The notes below the pieces were generated by a model, which saw only the letters and a list, made by a program, of their open reading frames with translations, did no database searches and had not been told where the DNA came from. Shown piece after piece: positions 62,377 to 64,000 of a DNA stretch of 64,000 nucleotides. The position numbers were made by a program, and so were the translations under genes. Location: assembly GCF_000723165.1 (NCBI RefSeq), contig NZ_HG322949.1, forward strand, positions 1,260,025 through 1,324,024, written 5' to 3'. The first letter of the stretch is position 1. Each line of letters opens with the position of its first letter. This DNA comes from Janthinobacterium agaricidamnosum NBRC 102515 = DSM 9628. GTDB taxonomy: Bacteria; Pseudomonadota; Gammaproteobacteria; Burkholderiales; Burkholderiaceae_D.

Positions 62377-63624
62377 ATGACTGTTATTTCCCCATCGCAA
62401 CACTCAACCACGTTTGCCGCCGAACACGCGTTGCCGGACTTTGTTTGCCGGCGCATGGATGAACACTATGTGACGCGCATCGCCAACTTGCTGGGAGGGG
62501 AGCATTTGCATGTATGGCAAACGGCCAGCGGTCCCGCCGTATTCCTTGCCGGGAACGATTATCTGGCGATTGCGCGCGAGCCGGCCTTGCTGGCGGCCCA
62601 GGTCGCGGCATTGCGGCACAGCGCGGGCGGCTTGTTGATGTCGTCGGTTTTCTTGCAGGAAGGCAGCAGCCAGCAGCGGCTGGAAAAAAAGTTCGCGGAC
62701 TTCCTGGTCGCCGAGGACAGCTTGCTGGCGCAATCGGGTTGGGCCGCCAATGTCGGCTTGCTGCAAAGCCTGGCTGAACCGGGCATTCCAGTGTATCTGG
62801 ACATGCAGGCCCACGCTTCCTTGTGGGAAGGCGTATTGTCGGCGCAGGCGCTGCCGGTGCCTTTCCTGCACAATGACAGTGAGCACCTGCGGCGCCAATT
62901 GGCCAGGCACGGGCGCGGCATCGTCGTCGTCGATGCGCTGTACAGCACCAATGGCAGCGTTGCGCCATTGCTGGACGTGCTGGAATTGGCCGAACGCAGC
63001 GGCAGCATCCTGATCGTCGACGAATCGCATTCGCTGGGTACCCACGGACCGTCGGGCGCAGGGCTGGTTGCCGCGCTGGGGCTGCAAGCCAGGGTGCATT
63101 TCCGTACCGCATCGCTGGCCAAGGCTTTTGCCGGGCGCGCCGGACTGATCACTTGCTCCAGCAAATTCAAGGGTTATTTTTTGTCGGCCGCGCGCCAGGC
63201 GATTTTCAGCTCTTGCCTGCTGGAGCACGAACTGGCCTGGTTCGACGCCGCGCTCGACTTTATCCGTGGCGCCGACGACAGGCGCGCCACCTTGCGCAAT
63301 CACACGCGGCGCATCCGTGACGGCTTATCCGGGCTGGGCTACAACGTCAGCGATGGCAGCGAACAAATCATCGCACTGGAAGCGGGACCGGAACCGAAAA
63401 CCCTGCAATTACGCAAGGCACTGGAACGGCACGGCATTTATGGCGCCGTGTTTTGCGCGCCGGCCACGCCGAAGAACCGCTCGCTGGTGCGCCTGACGCT
63501 GAACGCGGGCCTGGATGAGCGGCAAATCGGCCAATTGCTCGACGCCTGCGCGGCGATCCGCGATGAGATCGGGCTGGAAAGCTGGTCGTCGACGCGCCGT
63601 TTACGGCGCCTGTCGCTGGTGTAG
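62377..63624 (+). CDS. jqsA: alpha-hydroxyketone autoinducer synthase (CqsA/LqsA-like)
   Basis: 415 residues. It is a fold-type I PLP enzyme of the alpha-oxoamine synthase family. The stacking His146 is in DMQAHASLWEG, D215-E-S-H-S-L-G binds the pyridine nitrogen, and Lys249 in TASLAKAFAGRAG forms the Schiff base. Length and N-terminus (LPDFVCRRMDEHYVTRIANL) fit CqsA/LqsA rather than KBL or BioF. CqsA-type enzymes join an acyl-CoA to an amino acid to give the precursor of CAI-1/LAI-1-type signals. AGGAGA lies 8 nt before the ATG. It is divergent from jqsS-jqsR. The Janthinobacterium homologue is called JqsA. Confidence 0.9.
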   Translation: MTVISPSQHSTTFAAEHALPDFVCRRMDEHYVTRIANLLGGEHLHVWQTASGPAVFLAGNDYLAIAREPALLAAQVAALRHSAGGLLMSSVFLQEGSSQQRLEKKFADFLVAEDSLLAQSGWAANVGLLQSLAEPGIPVYLDMQAHASLWEGVLSAQALPVPFLHNDSEHLRRQLARHGRGIVVVDALYSTNGSVAPLLDVLELAERSGSILIVDESHSLGTHGPSGAGLVAALGLQARVHFRTASLAKAFAGRAGLITCSSKFKGYFLSAARQAIFSSCLLEHELAWFDAALDFIRGADDRRATLRNHTRRIRDGLSGLGYNVSDGSEQIIALEAGPEPKTLQLRKALERHGIYGAVFCAPATPKNRSLVRLTLNAGLDERQIGQLLDACAAIRDEIGLESWSSTRRLRRLSLV

Positions 63625-63696
63625 CATCCGGCATCCGGGAACGTAAATCATGCGGGACGGCAGCTTGGCGGCTGTCCTTCAGTTATCATACCGGGC

Positions 63697-64000
63697 ATGA
63701 CTGAACCTATCTCCCTTTATGAAACAATCGGCGGCGCAACCACCCTGCGTGCGATGGTGGACCGCTTTTACGACTTGATGGAACTGGAGCCGGAATTCGC
63801 CGGCATCCGGACCATGCATCCGCCGTCGACGCAAGGCTCGCGCGACAAGCTGTTCTGGTTCCTGACCGGCTGGATGGGCGGCCCCGACCTGTATATCGAA
63901 AAATTCGGCCATCCGCGCTTGCGCGCCCGCCACTTGCCGTACGCGATAGGCACCAGCGAGCGCGACCAGTGGCTGCGGGCGATGGCCTGGGCGATGGAAG
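63697..64000 (+). CDS. group II truncated hemoglobin (partial, C-terminus off window)
   Basis: 101 codons are seen (MTEPISLYETIGGATTLRAM...). The globin pattern includes YDLMELEPEFAGIRTMHP, FWFLTGWMGGPDLYIEKFGHP and RLRARHLPYAIG, with the proximal His in RARH and the group II Trp expected just beyond in WLRAMAWAM. It binds O2 or NO in the cytoplasm and may detoxify NO or peroxide. It lies 72 nt after jqsA, in the same direction; a TATCAT at 63684-63689 could be its own -10, which would make its message leaderless. Confidence 0.9.
   Translation, partial: MTEPISLYETIGGATTLRAMVDRFYDLMELEPEFAGIRTMHPPSTQGSRDKLFWFLTGWMGGPDLYIEKFGHPRLRARHLPYAIGTSERDQWLRAMAWAME

Overview
The window looks like chromosomal DNA of a violacein-type betaproteobacterium of the Oxalobacteraceae (Janthinobacterium/Duganella/Massilia group). 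The reasons are GC-rich coding sequence, Burkholderiales-type gene blocks (ribF-ileS-lspA-coaBC-dut; nudix-aat-bpt-pyrD; fkpB-ispH next to radC), a phasin gene that implies polyhydroxybutyrate storage, and a CqsA/LqsA-type autoinducer synthase next to a membrane histidine kinase and a response regulator. That last arrangement corresponds to the jqs (Janthinobacterium quorum sensing) locus. The genus is inferred; no 16S gene is present. No prophage, integrase, transposase or CRISPR array was seen.

Layout. 1-7.1 kb: a partial spermidine-synthase-like gene, a glycine-zipper envelope protein, an orphan barstar-like protein, purN, an RsmB-family rRNA methyltransferase, an MscS-like channel and a fatty acid desaturase. 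7.2-10.0 kb: rpmB-rpmG and radC on the minus strand, then fkpB-ispH. 10.3-14.0 kb: livHMGF branched-chain amino acid transport genes without a binding protein. 14.1-18.8 kb: phasin, a DMT exporter, a PBP7-type endopeptidase, a 158-bp palindromic MITE-like element, an IclR regulator and dgkA. 18.9-25.4 kb: the sulfate uptake set sbp...cysT-cysW-cysA-cysB, with an alpha/beta hydrolase and a 1-Cys peroxiredoxin between sbp and cysT. 25.6-29.7 kb: a chemoreceptor facing a TonB-dependent receptor.

30.1-33.4 kb: pyrD, bpt, aat and a Nudix gene (N-degron tagging plus pyrimidine synthesis), then initiator tRNA-Met. 33.8-38.7 kb: a Tat-exported molybdenum hydroxylase (two subunits), an AlkA-type DNA glycosylase and the XdhC maturation factor. 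38.7-46.3 kb: a small membrane protein, an M48-like lipoprotein that has lost its catalytic residues, and the dut-coaBC-lspA-ileS-ribF block. 46.5-50.4 kb: tonB-exbB-exbD-exbD-TPR, an energy-transducing cluster that could power receptors such as the one at 27-30 kb. 50.9-55.7 kb: the prkA-yeaH-spoVR stress/stationary-phase operon. 56.3-59.9 kb: an adenine/adenosine deaminase and an orphan FtsX-like permease. 59.9-63.6 kb: jqsR/jqsS divergent from jqsA, followed by a group II truncated globin that runs off the end.

The strongest leads for follow-up are: a perfect FNR-type box in the jqsS/jqsA intergenic region beside a globin gene, suggesting oxygen control of quorum sensing; a JqsR with a displaced phospho-acceptor and no recognisable DNA-binding domain; the palindromic element with exact 16-bp inverted ends after pbpG; twin operator-like motifs upstream of the phasin gene with a symmetric relative upstream of purN; an orphan plus-strand terminator between two minus-strand genes (candidate small RNA); leaderless-looking promoters for purN and fkpB; and a pseudo-peptidase of the M48 family. 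All were read by eye; no database search or folding computation was run.
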